Of a stretch of 57,598 bases of DNA, positions 57,531-57,598 are shown piece by piece (position 1 is the stretch's first letter; every line of letters starts with the position of its first letter). Made by a program: the position numbers and the translations under genes. This DNA comes from Rhodocyclales bacterium RIFCSPLOWO2_02_FULL_63_24 (lineage in GTDB: Bacteria; Pseudomonadota; Gammaproteobacteria; Burkholderiales; Rhodocyclaceae), in NCBI GenBank assembly GCA_001828935.1, contig MHZX01000065.1, forward strand, positions 1 through 57,598. The letters are read 5' to 3'. Below the pieces are notes generated by a model that saw only the letters and a list, made by a program, of their open reading frames with translations, did not search any database and was not told the DNA's origin.

Positions 57531-57598
57531 GGTAGCTGGCTCCAGGATGGTGGTGCGGTGCAGACTTAAAAGCGAAAAACGGGCCAGATGCAAAGCAT

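Noticed and set aside
1-57598. tRNA, rRNA, CRISPR arrays, insertion sequences, att sites
   Set aside because: I saw no tRNA T-arm pattern, regular spaced repeats, transposase motifs or terminal inverted repeats. A tRNA or repeat search program should confirm.

Overview
The window looks like a chromosomal segment of a GC-rich betaproteobacterium, most likely a Rhodocyclales or Nitrosomonadales relative. This is inferred from the mix of DapC/DapD, YaeQ, HiPIP, cytochrome c', CcmFGHI, bacteriohemerythrins and many PAS/GGDEF proteins; no rRNA or other marker gene is present to fix the taxon. I count 34 CXXCH haem-attachment motifs in eleven proteins, so the theme is periplasmic and outer-membrane electron transfer.

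Layout. 1-6213 is housekeeping and metabolism: dapD (cut by the window edge), dapC, a dienelactone hydrolase, an ankyrin protein, a nucleoside deoxyribosyltransferase-like protein, a frameshifted 3-hydroxyisobutyrate-dehydrogenase-type gene, yaeQ, a frameshifted arginase/agmatinase-type gene and a 44-residue basic protein. 6706-13380 has a CHASE/PAS/GGDEF/EAL protein, a dihaem cytochrome, cytochrome c', a HiPIP and a frameshifted HD-domain gene. 13388-26317 (module A, minus strand) holds a secreted NarX/PilJ-type sensor domain, an uncharacterised helical periplasmic protein, a diguanylate cyclase with a periplasmic c-haem motif, a hemerythrin-PAS-GGDEF protein, a bacteriohemerythrin, a trihaem cytochrome, two stand-alone beta-propellers, a monohaem cytochrome, a Sel1 protein and a sigma-54 response regulator with its histidine kinase. 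27877-32053 is ccmF-G-H-I (System I cytochrome c maturation). 32159-37243 holds a phosphate-binding-like protein, a porin, a flavocytochrome c sulfide-dehydrogenase-like pair, a lipoprotein and a SCO1 protein. 37364-42455 holds glycan-related genes (GT87, B12-radical SAM, DegT aminotransferase, GT9).

42442-57530 (module B, minus strand) appears to be one long, tightly coupled operon: parvulin PPIase, a haem-free 800-residue outer-membrane beta-barrel, two small trihaem c7 cytochromes, a cytochrome c5-trihaem fusion, a second copy of the uncharacterised helical protein, another trihaem cytochrome, two NHL-propeller lipoproteins, an 11-haem secreted cytochrome, a ResB/CcsA (System II) pair and a haem-copper-oxidase-like/TPR fusion. 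This has the expected parts of a porin-cytochrome conduit carrying electrons across the outer membrane: periplasmic small cytochromes, barrel and large extracellular cytochrome. It also carries its own haem-attachment machinery, chaperone and propellers.

Modules A and B share three protein types (trihaem domain, paired propellers, the helical family), so A looks like a regulatory or barrel-less relative of B. The main hypothesis is a previously undescribed betaproteobacterial extracellular electron-transfer system with a redox, NO or O2-responsive c-di-GMP sensory arm. Direction of electron flow (metal/electrode reduction or Fe(II)/sulfide oxidation) cannot be told from sequence. Three independent frameshifts could be real decay or sequencing error.
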